Notes under the pieces: generated by a model | Databases searched by the model: none | Seen by the model: the letters and a program-made list of their open reading frames with translations, nothing else | Told to the model about the DNA's origin: nothing | Made by a program: the position numbers and the translations under genes | Source: Dokdonella sp. | GTDB lineage: Bacteria > Pseudomonadota > Gammaproteobacteria > Xanthomonadales > Rhodanobacteraceae | DNA length: 64,000 nucleotides | Assembly: GCF_017744955.1 (NCBI RefSeq) | Contig: NZ_JAGIAG010000002.1 | Coordinates: forward strand, 434,001 to 498,000 | Reading direction: 5' to 3' | Shown: piece after piece, positions 38,565 to 47,709 of the stretch | How the letters are laid out: every line of letters starts with the position of its first letter | How positions within the stretch are numbered: position 1 is the first letter of the stretch

Positions 38565-41537
38565 TCACCGCGCCGGTGATGGCGCGCCGACGTTCATCCG
38601 CACCGGTATCCTGACCAGCGACCTGTCCGGATCGTTGCTGCGCACGCACAGCGTACCGTCCCTGACCTCGCCGTCGGCGAGCCCCGCGCCGTCCAGCGTG
38701 AGTGTGACCGGATCAGTGCCGTCCGGCAGCGTCGTGCCGCCGGCCGGCGCGATGGACAGCCATGGCAGGTCCTGCAACTGCGCGCACGGCCCGTGCCCGA
38801 TCGCGATCGCGAACGCGGCGACCTGCGCGTCGGCCTCTCCGCCGACGGCGCCGATCAGCGTCGCTTCGCCCGTCGCGGGGTCGACGGTGTACAGGCTGTT
38901 CGACTGGCCTTCGAGGAGGTACAGCGTGCCGGTCTCCGGATCGAACGAGAGCGACTGGCTGAAACGCGCGGAGACGCCGAGCGCGCCGATCGTAGTGGCC
39001 GCGCCGGTGGTCTTGTCGATCGCGACCAGCGAGCTGGAGGCGATCTCGACGCCGTACATCAGGCCGTTGCTGTCGACCGCCAGACCCATCACCAGCGAAT
39101 AGCCGCTGGCGCCGATGCCGCTGATCGCGCCGACCCGCGTCGGCGTGCCGGTGGCGAGGTCGTACTTGTACAGATCCGAGCCGACCCCGCCGTCCATGAC
39201 CGTGCCGAATAAGGTGTTGGTGGTGAAGTCCCAGGCCAGGTCGCGCGGACGATAGTCGAGGCCGGTGGGCCCGATGGTGGCGATGGCACCGCTCGCGGTG
39301 TCGACCGTCTTCAGATCGCCCGACGGATAGGCGATGAAGTATTCCTTGCTGAAGTCGTCGGCGACGAATTCGCCGCTGAAGGATAGTTCGTCGACGGAGG
39401 CGAGCAGGTTCAGCGTGCCCGGAGCGGTGGCGTCGAAGGAAACCCAGTTGCCTTCGGTGGACGACTGCAGACTGAAGGCGTAGGCCGGCACGGCGGCGCC
39501 GCCCAGCGGCTGCGGCTGCGCGCGTCGCGGTGTGGCCTGCCGGCGGGCGTGCGGACCTTCCGGATGCACGGCGCCCGTGAGGCGTTCGCCGCGCGCACGC
39601 GTGGTCGCGACGTAGCGCGGGCCGATCGGGAAGTGCGCGGTCGGGCTGGATGCACCGATCGTCCACTGCAGATCGCGATCGCCGACGTTGGCGATGTCCA
39701 GCAGCGTCGTCGCCGAGCCGTCGGCCGGGACCGTGGCGGCGATCGAGGTCGGTGCGACCTGGATGTCCGGTGCGCCGACGTTCACTGTGACCGTGTCGGA
39801 AGCGGTGAAGATCGCCGGTGCGCGTGCGTTCCACTCGATGCCGGTGCCGTCGCCGATCGAGGCCTGGTTGAACGAGAACGGGCTGGCCAGGGTGGAATCG
39901 GCCTGCAGACCGATCGTGGCGCAGATGCCGTCGTCGCAATTCGCCGGATCGCCGCCTTCGACGGCGCCGATCGCCGTGTAGGCGACATCCAGATAGTGGA
40001 ACGAGAGCGTACCCGTCGCCTCGTCGAAGACGACCTCGAACGTCGCCGTGTCGGTATTGCTGGCGCCGTCGTAGTGCGCGCGCTGGTGCCATTCGACGAT
40101 GAACTTGCGGTTCGGCGCCGTGCCCTGCGTGGCGTGGAAGACGCCGCCGCTGGTGGAATCGAAATCGTCCCACAGCGGCGCGATCAGCGGCACCGGCAGG
40201 TCGGCGGTCGGCAGCGGCAGGTTGTCGTAGTAGCCGCCGAGCGGGCAGGACGCGGTGCCGAACAGGATGAAGCCGTTGTTGGCGATGCAGATCTGGTTCG
40301 AGGTGTTGCCGTAGAAGTTGAACGAGAACGGCATCGTCACCGCTTCCGCGCCGTCATTCCACAGATCGAGCGCGGTACCGGTGCCGCTGATGTCGATGAA
40401 GCCGCCGCCGCAGGCGGCGGCGTCGAAGCCGTCGCAAAAGAGGCGGTCGGTGACCGCCGGGCCGCCGGTGACGACGGTGGCGGCGTAGCCCGGCGGCACG
40501 TCCTGTGCGGTCCAGGTCGCCGTGTGGGTCCTGGTCGCGCCGGCTGTGACGACGCGGTTGTACTGGTAGCTCGCGCCGGCGGCCAGCGGCTGGTTGATCA
40601 GCCGGAAGAACTCGCCGTCGATGTTGTCGCCGAGCGAGTGGTAGTCGAGCGGCTGCGCGGTGCGGTTCTCGACCGTGTAGCAGAAGTTGACCTGGTCGCC
40701 GACGGTGACGTCGAGCGAATCGGCCGTGCCGCACGCGCCGGCGCTCGTGTCGGTGCCGAGCGTCACACTCAGGCAGATGCCGTCAGCCGGGCAGGCGTCA
40801 CCGGCACCGACCGCGCCGACGACTTCGAAGCCGAAGGACGTGTCGGTGAAGTCGCCGCAGCTGTCGAGCGCAGTCCAGGACGTGCAGCCGATCTCGTAGC
40901 CGCCGCCGGGGTTCTTCCACTGCGCGATGCTGCCGGGCAGCGTCGCCGGCGAGAACGCCGACCAGTACATCTGGTTGTTGGAGATGCCGAAGTCGACGTT
41001 GCCCTGCAGCGTCACCCAGTAGTGGCCGGGCGGCAGCGAGCACGTGGCCGGCAGGGCGATGCTGAGCGCGGTGCTGCTCGCATCCAGCGTCCCGGCGACG
41101 CCGTTCGCGCTGCACAGCGGTGCGGTGCCGTCGTCGGGCTTGCCCGACGCGTCGGCGTAGACGTCGACGTCGTAGGTCGTACCGTCGTCCGGCTCGCCGT
41201 TGGCGAACGTGACCGGGAAGTTGAAGCCGCTGACGGTCCATCCCGCGGCGTCGGTGACGGTGAAGTCGTCGGCGCCGAAGGAATCGAAATCGTCCGTGGA
41301 GAGCGAGTTGGACGAAACCGGGCCGCTGGTGTAGGTGCCTGCGGTCTGCGAGTAGAGGACCGTGCTGCCGTTCGGCTGCACGTGGCGCGGATAGGCGAAG
41401 CGGTTGGCCGAATGGACCGGGCCGGCGGCTTTGGACGTCCTGGTGTTCTTGCCTGTTGCCGCTACGGCGTCGTGCGCGACGAAGGCGGGTGCCGACAACG
41501 CAGCCGCGATGCCGATAGCGATGGTGCTTTTACGCAT
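38565..41537 (-). CDS. Large modular secreted protein with nidogen-like and beta-propeller regions
   Basis: A 990-residue protein with signal peptide MRKSTIAIGIAAALSAPAFV. The first about 360 residues are beta-rich (SGFNFPVTFANGEPDDGTTY, YWVTLQGNVDFGISNNQMYW). The boundary motif RLFCDGFD lies at about 365-372. A nidogen-like section follows (FNFYGNTSNQICIANNGFIL, APLWDDFDSTSGGVFHATQG). An Ig-like segment (IQVAPTSIAATVPADGSATT) is interrupted by an Arg/Pro-rich stretch at about 640-680. Then comes a DUF4394-like propeller (MYGVEIASSSLVAIDKTTGA, TLYLLEGQSNSLYTVDPATG) and a C-terminal Ig-like strand set. No catalytic motif was seen. Probably a surface or secreted adhesin-like protein; function unknown. 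GGGGAA precedes the ATG. Confidence 0.78.
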   Translation of the reverse strand: MRKSTIAIGIAAALSAPAFVAHDAVAATGKNTRTSKAAGPVHSANRFAYPRHVQPNGSTVLYSQTAGTYTSGPVSSNSLSTDDFDSFGADDFTVTDAAGWTVSGFNFPVTFANGEPDDGTTYDVDVYADASGKPDDGTAPLCSANGVAGTLDASSTALSIALPATCSLPPGHYWVTLQGNVDFGISNNQMYWSAFSPATLPGSIAQWKNPGGGYEIGCTSWTALDSCGDFTDTSFGFEVVGAVGAGDACPADGICLSVTLGTDTSAGACGTADSLDVTVGDQVNFCYTVENRTAQPLDYHSLGDNIDGEFFRLINQPLAAGASYQYNRVVTAGATRTHTATWTAQDVPPGYAATVVTGGPAVTDRLFCDGFDAAACGGGFIDISGTGTALDLWNDGAEAVTMPFSFNFYGNTSNQICIANNGFILFGTASCPLGGYYDNLPLPTADLPVPLIAPLWDDFDSTSGGVFHATQGTAPNRKFIVEWHQRAHYDGASNTDTATFEVVFDEATGTLSFHYLDVAYTAIGAVEGGDPANCDDGICATIGLQADSTLASPFSFNQASIGDGTGIEWNARAPAIFTASDTVTVNVGAPDIQVAPTSIAATVPADGSATTLLDIANVGDRDLQWTIGASSPTAHFPIGPRYVATTRARGERLTGAVHPEGPHARRQATPRRAQPQPLGGAAVPAYAFSLQSSTEGNWVSFDATAPGTLNLLASVDELSFSGEFVADDFSKEYFIAYPSGDLKTVDTASGAIATIGPTGLDYRPRDLAWDFTTNTLFGTVMDGGVGSDLYKYDLATGTPTRVGAISGIGASGYSLVMGLAVDSNGLMYGVEIASSSLVAIDKTTGAATTIGALGVSARFSQSLSFDPETGTLYLLEGQSNSLYTVDPATGEATLIGAVGGEADAQVAAFAIAIGHGPCAQLQDLPWLSIAPAGGTTLPDGTDPVTLTLDGAGLADGEVRDGTLCVRSNDPDRSLVRIPVRMNVGAPSPAR

Positions 41538-41714
41538 GAACGAATTCCCCATGAAGGTTGCCAGTGAAGCCTTTGGAACCTAACAGGGTTTACTTGAGAT
41601 TTTCCGCGTAAGGTACTAATTTTATTGAACTACTGGCGAACGTTTTTGCACGAGGGCATTCGGCGTGTGATCGTCGCCTGGATCTGCGCGCAGCCTGGCG
41701 AACGACCGCGCCAA

Positions 41715-41754
41715 TAAAAAACCCGCCGCCGGCGAGAGAGTCCGGACGGCGGGT
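41715..41754 (-). terminator. Intrinsic terminator of the third HAF gene
   Basis: ACCCGCCG (41721-41728) pairs with CGGCGGGT (41747-41754); the inner CCGG/CCGG pairs extend it. On the minus strand it runs into TTTTTT (41720-41715). It lies 33 bp beyond the stop codon at 41787. Confidence 0.9.
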
Positions 41755-41786
41755 ACCGCTTGGGAAGCGAGATCGGAGCGGCGGGA

Positions 41787-43385
41787 TCAGCGCGACTCGA
41801 AACCGTCGGCGAAGATCGTGTCGTCGTCGCCGGGCACGTAGTCGTTGATGCTGATCGACTGCAGCGACATGTACATGCCGAAGCTGCCGCCCTGCTGCGT
41901 GATGACCCACGAGGTCTTGTTGAAGAACTCCGGGCCGAACGTGCGGTTGATGCGGTCGAGGTCGTCGGAGTCGAACATGCCACCGGCCAGCGGGCCTTCG
42001 CTGGTGCCGAACAGCTCCAGTTCCATCATCTGTCCTGCGGTCGCCATCGGCGTTTCGAACAGATGGATGCCGTCGGACAGCGGGTAGTCGTTGGCGATGC
42101 GCAGGGCAGGGCCAAAGGTGGCCGGAACCAGCGTGTCGCTGGCGCCGTCGGCGTCGAGACGGAAGGTGTCGAGTTCGATGATGTAGGCGGTGTGCATGCC
42201 CGGATCGATTTCGGCGGCGTCGACCGTGGTCACGCGGAAGCTCATCGTCACCGGCGTGTCCACCGCGATGCCGGCGAACGGACCTTCCGGCAGGTCGTTC
42301 CAGTTGACCGTGCCGTGCACCTCGACGATCGCCTCGGTCGGCGGCGCCTCGTGCAGGTCGGCGACGTACGAGGTGAATACGTTGTTCGGATTGACGCCCC
42401 AGCCGCCGATGGTCTTACCGTCGCCGGAGATGGCGCCGCCGCTGCGCAGAGCCCAGCCGTCCGGCGCCAGGCCTTGCGCGGCGAGGTAGTCGGCGAGGTT
42501 CTGGACGCCACCCTTCTGCGTCCACACCGCCGCCACGTAGCTGCCGCCGACGACCGCGTCGCCGACGATCACCGAGCCGTCGTCGCTGACCGCGCGCGGC
42601 GAGAACGGGTCGCAGCCGAACGGGCCCTGCAGGCAGCCGATCCGCTGCACGCCGGTCTCTTCGGTCCAGCGCCAGCCTTCGTACTTGAACGTGGTGGTGT
42701 TGAAGGCCCGCTCGCCGACCACGACGCGGCCGTCGCGCGAAACGGCGATGGCCTCACCGGACGGGACGCCGTCGGAATCGGCCAGATCGATGGCGGCGCC
42801 GTCCTTCCAGATCACGCCGCTGCGGAAGCCGCTTTCCTGGTCGTTCCAGCCGACGATCACGCTGCCGTCGGCGCTCGTCTTGTTGGCGCGCGAGGACCGC
42901 TGCGGCCGGTTCACCGGCAGTTTGCTCATCCCTTCGGCCGCGCTCCAGCGGAAGGCGAAGTACTTGCCGGTATCGTCGATCGCCAGGCCCACGGCGACGC
43001 CGTTGTCGGAGACGCCGAAGGCTCTGCTGAGGAATCCGTCGCTGGCGATGCCGCCCGGCCACGGTCCGATGACGATCGGACCGTCGAGGAGGTCGCTGTT
43101 GCTGTAGGCGAGTGCGGCGACCTGGTTGCCGTCGGCGTCGGTGGTGCCGCCGGCCAGCGCCTGACCCCAGGAGTTGGCGCCGAACGCTTCGGCGAAGTTG
43201 CCGACTTCCGTGACGCCGATGTCCTTGGCCCAGCGCCAGCCGGTGTCGACGCCGTAGAGGCTGGCGATGCGGCCGTTCTGCGACAGGGCGGTCAGTTGCG
43301 CGCCGGGAGTGGCGAGGTCGTAGAGCGTACCGGCGTGGGCGGAGCCGGCAATCAGGGCGAGGGCAGCGGGCAGCATCGAACGCAT
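41787..43385 (-). CDS. Secreted HAF-repeat protein (third, divergent copy)
   Basis: A 532-residue protein with signal peptide MRSMLPAALALIAGSAHA. HAF-type repeats include VSDNGVAVGL, SADGSVIVGW, VSRDGRVVVGE, VSDDGSVIVGD, ISGDGKTIGGW. Its first mature residues (TLYDLATPGAQLTALSQNGR) resemble the two tandem HAF proteins at 11-15 kb. The C-terminal module differs (VEVHGTVNWNDLPEGPFAGI...) and has no jelly-roll copy. The protein ends exactly in TIFADGFESR, the same motif that ends the metalloprotease. The octamer array upstream and the CadC-like gene 186 bp upstream suggest shared control. Role unknown. Confidence 0.8.
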   Translation of the reverse strand: MRSMLPAALALIAGSAHAGTLYDLATPGAQLTALSQNGRIASLYGVDTGWRWAKDIGVTEVGNFAEAFGANSWGQALAGGTTDADGNQVAALAYSNSDLLDGPIVIGPWPGGIASDGFLSRAFGVSDNGVAVGLAIDDTGKYFAFRWSAAEGMSKLPVNRPQRSSRANKTSADGSVIVGWNDQESGFRSGVIWKDGAAIDLADSDGVPSGEAIAVSRDGRVVVGERAFNTTTFKYEGWRWTEETGVQRIGCLQGPFGCDPFSPRAVSDDGSVIVGDAVVGGSYVAAVWTQKGGVQNLADYLAAQGLAPDGWALRSGGAISGDGKTIGGWGVNPNNVFTSYVADLHEAPPTEAIVEVHGTVNWNDLPEGPFAGIAVDTPVTMSFRVTTVDAAEIDPGMHTAYIIELDTFRLDADGASDTLVPATFGPALRIANDYPLSDGIHLFETPMATAGQMMELELFGTSEGPLAGGMFDSDDLDRINRTFGPEFFNKTSWVITQQGGSFGMYMSLQSISINDYVPGDDDTIFADGFESR

Positions 43386-43519
43386 GTAGGGGTATCCGGA
43401 TAGAGCGCCCACGGACGGCGTGGCGGAGGCCGGCCGTTCGGGGCGGAGAGACGGAAGATTGGAGAACCCGCGAGCGTGGTGCGGGTCCGGTCGAGTGTCG
43501 GCGGCAGCCGGCGGCACCG

Positions 43520-43549
43520 CATTCGCGCTTCATTCGCGCTGCGTTCGCG
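43520..43549 (-). promoter_or_regulatory. Three octamers at 11-bp phase upstream of the third HAF gene
   Basis: On the minus strand, CGCGAACG (from 43549), CGCGAATG (from 43538) and CGCGAATG (from 43527) lie head to tail at exactly 11 bp. They start 22 bp after the stop of the CadC-like gene and end 134 bp before the HAF start; the first tandem HAF gene has 133 bp in the same position. The motif, phase and distance match the arrays at 11129 and 13132. Confidence 0.6.
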
Positions 43550-43571
43550 TACCGTCAGTCCATTGATTTTG

Positions 43572-46064
43572 CTAGAGAACTTGCGCGGTGCGGCGATTCG
43601 CAGCGGGCTGTTCGGGCGGGATGGCCAGGTTGGCCGGGATGCTGCGCTCGCCGGCCAGGGCGCGGGCCTGCTGCAGGGCGGTGCGCCAGGCGTCGGCTTG
43701 GCCGAGCGCCCGATAGAGGCGCACCTGCAGCAGGGCGCAGCGGAAGTCGCGATCCGCCCAGCGCGCGACCTGGCCGACCACCACCGCGGCGCGCTGCAGC
43801 TCCCCGTCGGTGATCAGGCTGCTGCCGTAGGAGACCGCCACTTCGGCGATGTCGCCCGGGATCGCCTGCTGCTCGGCCAGGCGCAGGGTCTTCTCGTACG
43901 CCGTGCGCGCGGCGTCGAGCTGCCGTTCCGCCCAACGCTGCTCGGCTTCGGCGAGGGCTGCGGCCAGCGGTGGCGGCACCTGCGTGATGGTGGCGGTCCA
44001 GGTGCTGAGGCGCTGGACCTCGGCGGCCGCTTCCTCGTCGCGGCCTTGCGCGCGCAGGGCGCGGATCAGGACTGTCCAGGCGGACGCGCGCTCGCGCAGG
44101 TAGTCCAGGTTCGCCAGGCTCGACACTGCCACCGACGCCAGCGTTGCGGCGGCCGCGGCCTGGCCGTCGGCGAGGTCGGCCTCGGCCTGCGCGGTCTGCA
44201 CGCGCGCCAGCATCACCGGATCGCCGTCGTTCGGGATCGCCGTCAGCAGTTCGCGCAGCAGCGCGCGCGCCTCGAGCAGGCGCCCGTTCTCGGTCAGGGC
44301 TTCGACGCGCGTGATCTGGAAGCTGTGCTTCGTGCGCGGATTCTCGAGCCGTCCGAGCAGCGCCCAGGCACGATCGCTGGTGGCCAGCGCATCGGCCGGG
44401 CGCAGCAGGGCGAGCTGCGCCTCGGCCGCGTTGGCGAGCGTGAGGATCAGCTCGTTCAGCGCACCGAAGCGCTCGAAGCGCTGCGCAGCGCGTTCGTGCG
44501 CGGCCAGCGCGTCGGCGTAGCGGCCGCGCTTGGCGTCGATGATGCCTTCGTTGGCCTCGATCCGCGCCAGCGCCAGCGTGTCGCCGGCGAGTTCCAGCGC
44601 GATGCGCGCGCGCGAGAAGTCGGCCACGGCCAGATCCAGGCGCACCTGCTGCGCATAGGCGATGCCGCGCCCGGTGTAGGCCTGTCCGAGCGCGGCCGGC
44701 TGATCGCGGTTTTCCAGCAGGGCGATCGCTTCGCCGAAGTCGCGCTCGGCTTCGGCGTTCTTGTCCTGGCGCACGTTGACCGCGCCGGACCCGTTGAGGA
44801 TGCGCGCGCGCAGCACCGGATCGGCTTCCGCGGACACTTCCTTCAACAGCGTGTCGAGCAGGCCGCGCGCGTGCTCCAACTGGCCGGCGCGGAAGTCGAT
44901 CTGCACCAGGCGCAGGCGCAGGTCGGGCTGCTTCTGCGCCTCGGCAGGCGCCGATTCGAGCAGGCGTCGCGCGCCGTTGAGGTCGTCGGTGAGCAGCGCC
45001 GCTTCGGCGCGCGAGAGCAGTTCGGCGATCGACGCGTCGGGCGTGTCCGACGGCGTCTTCGGCATCGCTTTGCCGAGCACGGCGAGCAGGCGGTCGGCGG
45101 CGGCGCGGCCGGCTTCGATCACGTCGGCGCTACGTGCCTCGACTTCGCGGTCGCCGCCGTCGGCGCTGCGCAGCAGCAGATGCACGACCCATTCGTTACC
45201 GGTGCGCGTCGCGCTCGGCAGGACGGTCAGGCGTGCGCCGGTCGCTTCGCGCACGCGCAGAGCAGCGGCCTCGCCGCGGCCGGCATCGTCGCGCGCGAGC
45301 GCGACGACGTTGTCGGCCGGCACCACGGCCTGGCCGGAGTTGCGCAGGCGCGTGGCGATCAGTTCCATCAAGCCCAGCCGCAGCCAGGCCCATTCGCCGC
45401 CGGCGTCGACCTCGACCGGCAACACGGCGGCGGCGTCCGGCGTCGTCTTGCGTTCTGCCGCGACGCTCGTCGTCGGCGCGGGCGCTTTCGCGCGCTCCGG
45501 CGCATGACGCCAGAAGCCGAGCGCGGCCACGGCCAGGATCGCGGCGGCGAGCGCCGACATCCAGAACGAACGCGGCCGTGGCGCAGGTGCCGTCGTCGCC
45601 GCCGGCGCGTCATCGGCAGCAGGCGTTTCCGACTCGGGCGTCGCTTCGATCGGGACGACCTGCGCGGGTCCCGTCGTCGCCTCGTGGCTTGGCGGTGATG
45701 CGTCCTCGCTCGCGGTTTCGATCGGCGGCGCGTCGGCCGGTGGCGCCTCGAGCTGGATCGGCGCGATCCAGCGATAGCCGAAGCGCGGCACCGTGCGGAT
45801 CGCATTCTGTTCGTTGCCGGTGTCGCCGACCGCGCGGCGCGCCTTCAGCACGGTCTGGCCGAGCAGGGTGTCGGAGACGTCGGCCTTGCCCCACACCGCG
45901 GCGATCAATTCGTCGCGGCCGATCGCGCGGTCGCGATGCTCGATCAGATAGGCGAGGCTGTCGAACACTTTCGGCGACAGCACCACGAGCTCGCCTGCAT
46001 GCTGCAGTTCGCGCGCGGAGGGATCGATGCGGTAATCGCCGAAGCGGTAGATCGGATGAGCCAT
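43572..46064 (-). CDS. CadC/ToxR-like membrane transcription factor with periplasmic TPRs
   Basis: An 830-residue one-component regulator. Residues 1-102 form an OmpR/PhoB-type winged helix (YRIDPSARELQHAGELVVLS, VFDSLAYLIEHRDRAIGRDE, LIAAVWGKADVSDTLLGQTV, IRTVPRFGYRWIAPI). A Pro/Glu/Thr-rich linker spans about 105-165, a single transmembrane helix about 167-185, and the rest is periplasmic. A FlgO/TolB-like beta section (WAWLRLGLMELIATRLRN) is followed by many TPR-type helix pairs. A TAAACT box just before the ATG (46072-46077) with no ribosome-binding site hints at a leaderless start. The next gene downstream is the third HAF gene, whose promoter region carries winged-helix-phased boxes. 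Confidence 0.88.
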   Translation of the reverse strand: MAHPIYRFGDYRIDPSARELQHAGELVVLSPKVFDSLAYLIEHRDRAIGRDELIAAVWGKADVSDTLLGQTVLKARRAVGDTGNEQNAIRTVPRFGYRWIAPIQLEAPPADAPPIETASEDASPPSHEATTGPAQVVPIEATPESETPAADDAPAATTAPAPRPRSFWMSALAAAILAVAALGFWRHAPERAKAPAPTTSVAAERKTTPDAAAVLPVEVDAGGEWAWLRLGLMELIATRLRNSGQAVVPADNVVALARDDAGRGEAAALRVREATGARLTVLPSATRTGNEWVVHLLLRSADGGDREVEARSADVIEAGRAAADRLLAVLGKAMPKTPSDTPDASIAELLSRAEAALLTDDLNGARRLLESAPAEAQKQPDLRLRLVQIDFRAGQLEHARGLLDTLLKEVSAEADPVLRARILNGSGAVNVRQDKNAEAERDFGEAIALLENRDQPAALGQAYTGRGIAYAQQVRLDLAVADFSRARIALELAGDTLALARIEANEGIIDAKRGRYADALAAHERAAQRFERFGALNELILTLANAAEAQLALLRPADALATSDRAWALLGRLENPRTKHSFQITRVEALTENGRLLEARALLRELLTAIPNDGDPVMLARVQTAQAEADLADGQAAAAATLASVAVSSLANLDYLRERASAWTVLIRALRAQGRDEEAAAEVQRLSTWTATITQVPPPLAAALAEAEQRWAERQLDAARTAYEKTLRLAEQQAIPGDIAEVAVSYGSSLITDGELQRAAVVVGQVARWADRDFRCALLQVRLYRALGQADAWRTALQQARALAGERSIPANLAIPPEQPAANRRTAQVL

Positions 46065-46437
46065 CGCCGTCAGTTTAGCGTGCGCGGTCGCCGATTTACC
46101 CCGATCCGGGGCGTCGATGGACGGAGGCGGGCGACCGGCGGTCCCGCCGGCCGGACAGGCGCGTGGAGATTGATCCGCGTCAGCAGCGCGACTACAGTGC
46201 GCGCCGCTGCGTACATCCCATTCCAGAGGCCCTGCCACCTTGGACAGTTCCAGTCGATCTCGTTGCGGCTCCTCGAGCCGACGGAACGCCTGACCCCAAG
46301 GTCGCGCTCCGTCCGCTCGGGACGGGGCGCCGGCGCGAGCGAGTACTCGCGCACCGCCTCGCGTCATCGGAAGCAACGCGTCGTCCGGACTCCGGGAGGA
46401 AGGTCCTTGGCACGTCCGTTTCATTCGGGGAGCGCCG
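46065..46437. other. Divergent intergenic region between the CadC-like gene and a small exported protein gene
   Basis: 373 bp with no supported gene. It should contain both promoters. TAAACT (minus strand, 46077-46072) is a possible -10 of the CadC-like gene. A palindromic stretch GCGCGAG-CGAGTA-CTCGCGC lies at 46333-46352. No octamer array of the HAF type is present. Confidence 0.55.
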
Positions 46438-47109
46438 ATGTCCTTCAAGCATCCATTCGTCGTCGCGGTGTTGCTGGCCGCTTGCGCGGGACGCGCGCAC
46501 GCCGGCGCCAGCCTGTACGTCGACGACGCGGCCGTCACGCCGCCCGGCCAGTGCCAGGTGGAGTCGTGGGCGCGCGCGTACTTTCCGTCGCGGGAACTGA
46601 CCCTGGTGCCGGCGTGCAGCGCGGCCGGCAACGAGTTCTCGCTCGGCTTCAGCCAGTTCTCCGCGCCGGGCCCGACGCGCCTGTGGTCGCCCGGCCTCAA
46701 GCACGTGTTCCGCGACGCCGGCGTCCGGCAGTGGGGCGTCGGCTTCTCGCTCGGCGCGAGCTGGGACGCACGCCGCGGCCGCTGGGTCGCCGGCGCGCTG
46801 AGTCTGCCGGCGAGCATCGCCTTCGACGACGACGAGCGCTTCGTCCTGCACGCCAACCTCGGCTGGGGCAAGGCCGAAGGAAAGGTCGGCACCGTCACCG
46901 GCGGTGTGGGGGCGGAGTTCGTGCTGGACGAGGCGTGGCGCCTGCTCGCCGAAGTCTACGGTGACCCCCACGGCACCGCGGCCGGCCAGCTCGGGCTGCG
47001 CCGGTCGTTCGGCGAGGACGTCTCGGTCGACCTGCTCGTCGGCCACGAAGCCGGCCTCGGCACCGGTCCCTGGCTGACCCTCGGCTTCAATCTCGCCTTC
47101 GCCCGCTGA
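46438..47109 (+). CDS. Exported beta-rich protein, probable outer-membrane protein, uncharacterised
   Basis: A 223-residue protein with signal peptide MSFKHPFVVAVLLAACAGRA. The mature part begins GASLYVDDAAVTPPGQCQVE and shows alternating amphipathic strands (GVGFSLGASWDARRGRWVAG, FVLHANLGWGKAEGKVGTVT), ending in LTLGFNLAFAR. The aromatic/aliphatic C-terminus and strand pattern are compatible with a small outer-membrane barrel, but no family was recognised. GGGGAG precedes the ATG. It is divergent from the CadC-like gene. Confidence 0.7.
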   Translation: MSFKHPFVVAVLLAACAGRAHAGASLYVDDAAVTPPGQCQVESWARAYFPSRELTLVPACSAAGNEFSLGFSQFSAPGPTRLWSPGLKHVFRDAGVRQWGVGFSLGASWDARRGRWVAGALSLPASIAFDDDERFVLHANLGWGKAEGKVGTVTGGVGAEFVLDEAWRLLAEVYGDPHGTAAGQLGLRRSFGEDVSVDLLVGHEAGLGTGPWLTLGFNLAFAR

Positions 47110-47220
47110 CCACCCGCGGCGCGCACCGTGCTGGAAGGCACGTGCCCCGCATTCATGGCTTCTTTACCATCGGCGCGCGAGCATGTGCGCAGTCGTCCCA
47201 CCCAAAACCGGAGTTCAGCA

Positions 47221-47697
47221 ATGACCAGCAAATGGCTCTCGACGGCCCTGATCGGCGCCGTGATGATTTCGATGGCGGGTTGCGTCGCGACTGCGCCGCG
47301 CGCGCGCTACGACGATGACTACTACCAGCGGCGTGCGCGTTTCGATTGCGCGCACAAATGCGGCGTGATCCGCGAAGTCGACCGCGTCTACGTGCGCGAC
47401 AACGCGACGACCGGCGGCGGCGCCGTGCTCGGCGCGATCATCGGCGGTGTGCTCGGCAACACGCTCGGCCACGGCCGCGGCCGCACCGCGACCACGGTGG
47501 CCGGCGCCGTCGCCGGCGGTTTCGCCGGCAATGCGATCGAGCGCAATCAGGGTGACGGCGGCGGCCGCGAAGCGTGGCAGTTCGGTGTCAACCTCGACGA
47601 CGGCCGCTGGGCCACCGTCACGCAGTGGGACAACGATGGCCTGCGTCCGGGCGACCGCGTGATGATCCGCGACAACCGCCTGATGCTGCTGCGCTGA
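47221..47697 (+). CDS. Glycine-zipper 2TM lipoprotein (SlyB/Pcp-like)
   Basis: A 158-residue lipoprotein: signal MTSKWLSTALIGAVMISMAG followed by the lipidated Cys of MAGC. The core is a glycine-zipper 2TM domain (GGGAVLGAIIGGVLGNTLGHGRGR, continuing VAGAVAGGFAGNAIERNQ), as in SlyB/Pcp and the 17-kDa rickettsial antigen family. An OB- or SH3-like tail follows (WQFGVNLDDGRWATVTQWDN, LRPGDRVMIRDNRLMLL). Such proteins are envelope-stress linked and membrane-associated. The ATG at 47221 begins the lipoprotein signal; the open frame upstream is not needed. Confidence 0.9.
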   Translation: MTSKWLSTALIGAVMISMAGCVATAPRARYDDDYYQRRARFDCAHKCGVIREVDRVYVRDNATTGGGAVLGAIIGGVLGNTLGHGRGRTATTVAGAVAGGFAGNAIERNQGDGGGREAWQFGVNLDDGRWATVTQWDNDGLRPGDRVMIRDNRLMLLR

Positions 47698-47709
47698 GGC
47701 AGCGACCGT

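Noticed and set aside
41538..41640. Possible c-di-GMP riboswitch or other aptamer in the leader of the large propeller protein gene.
   Set aside because: The leader has no match to the conserved GEMM loop or receptor sequences; it is simply AT-richer promoter DNA.
46333..46352. Palindrome GCGCGAG-CGAGTA-CTCGCGC as a copy of the HAF octamer array.
   Set aside because: It is an inverted, not direct, repeat and lacks the AATG end and the 11-bp phase.
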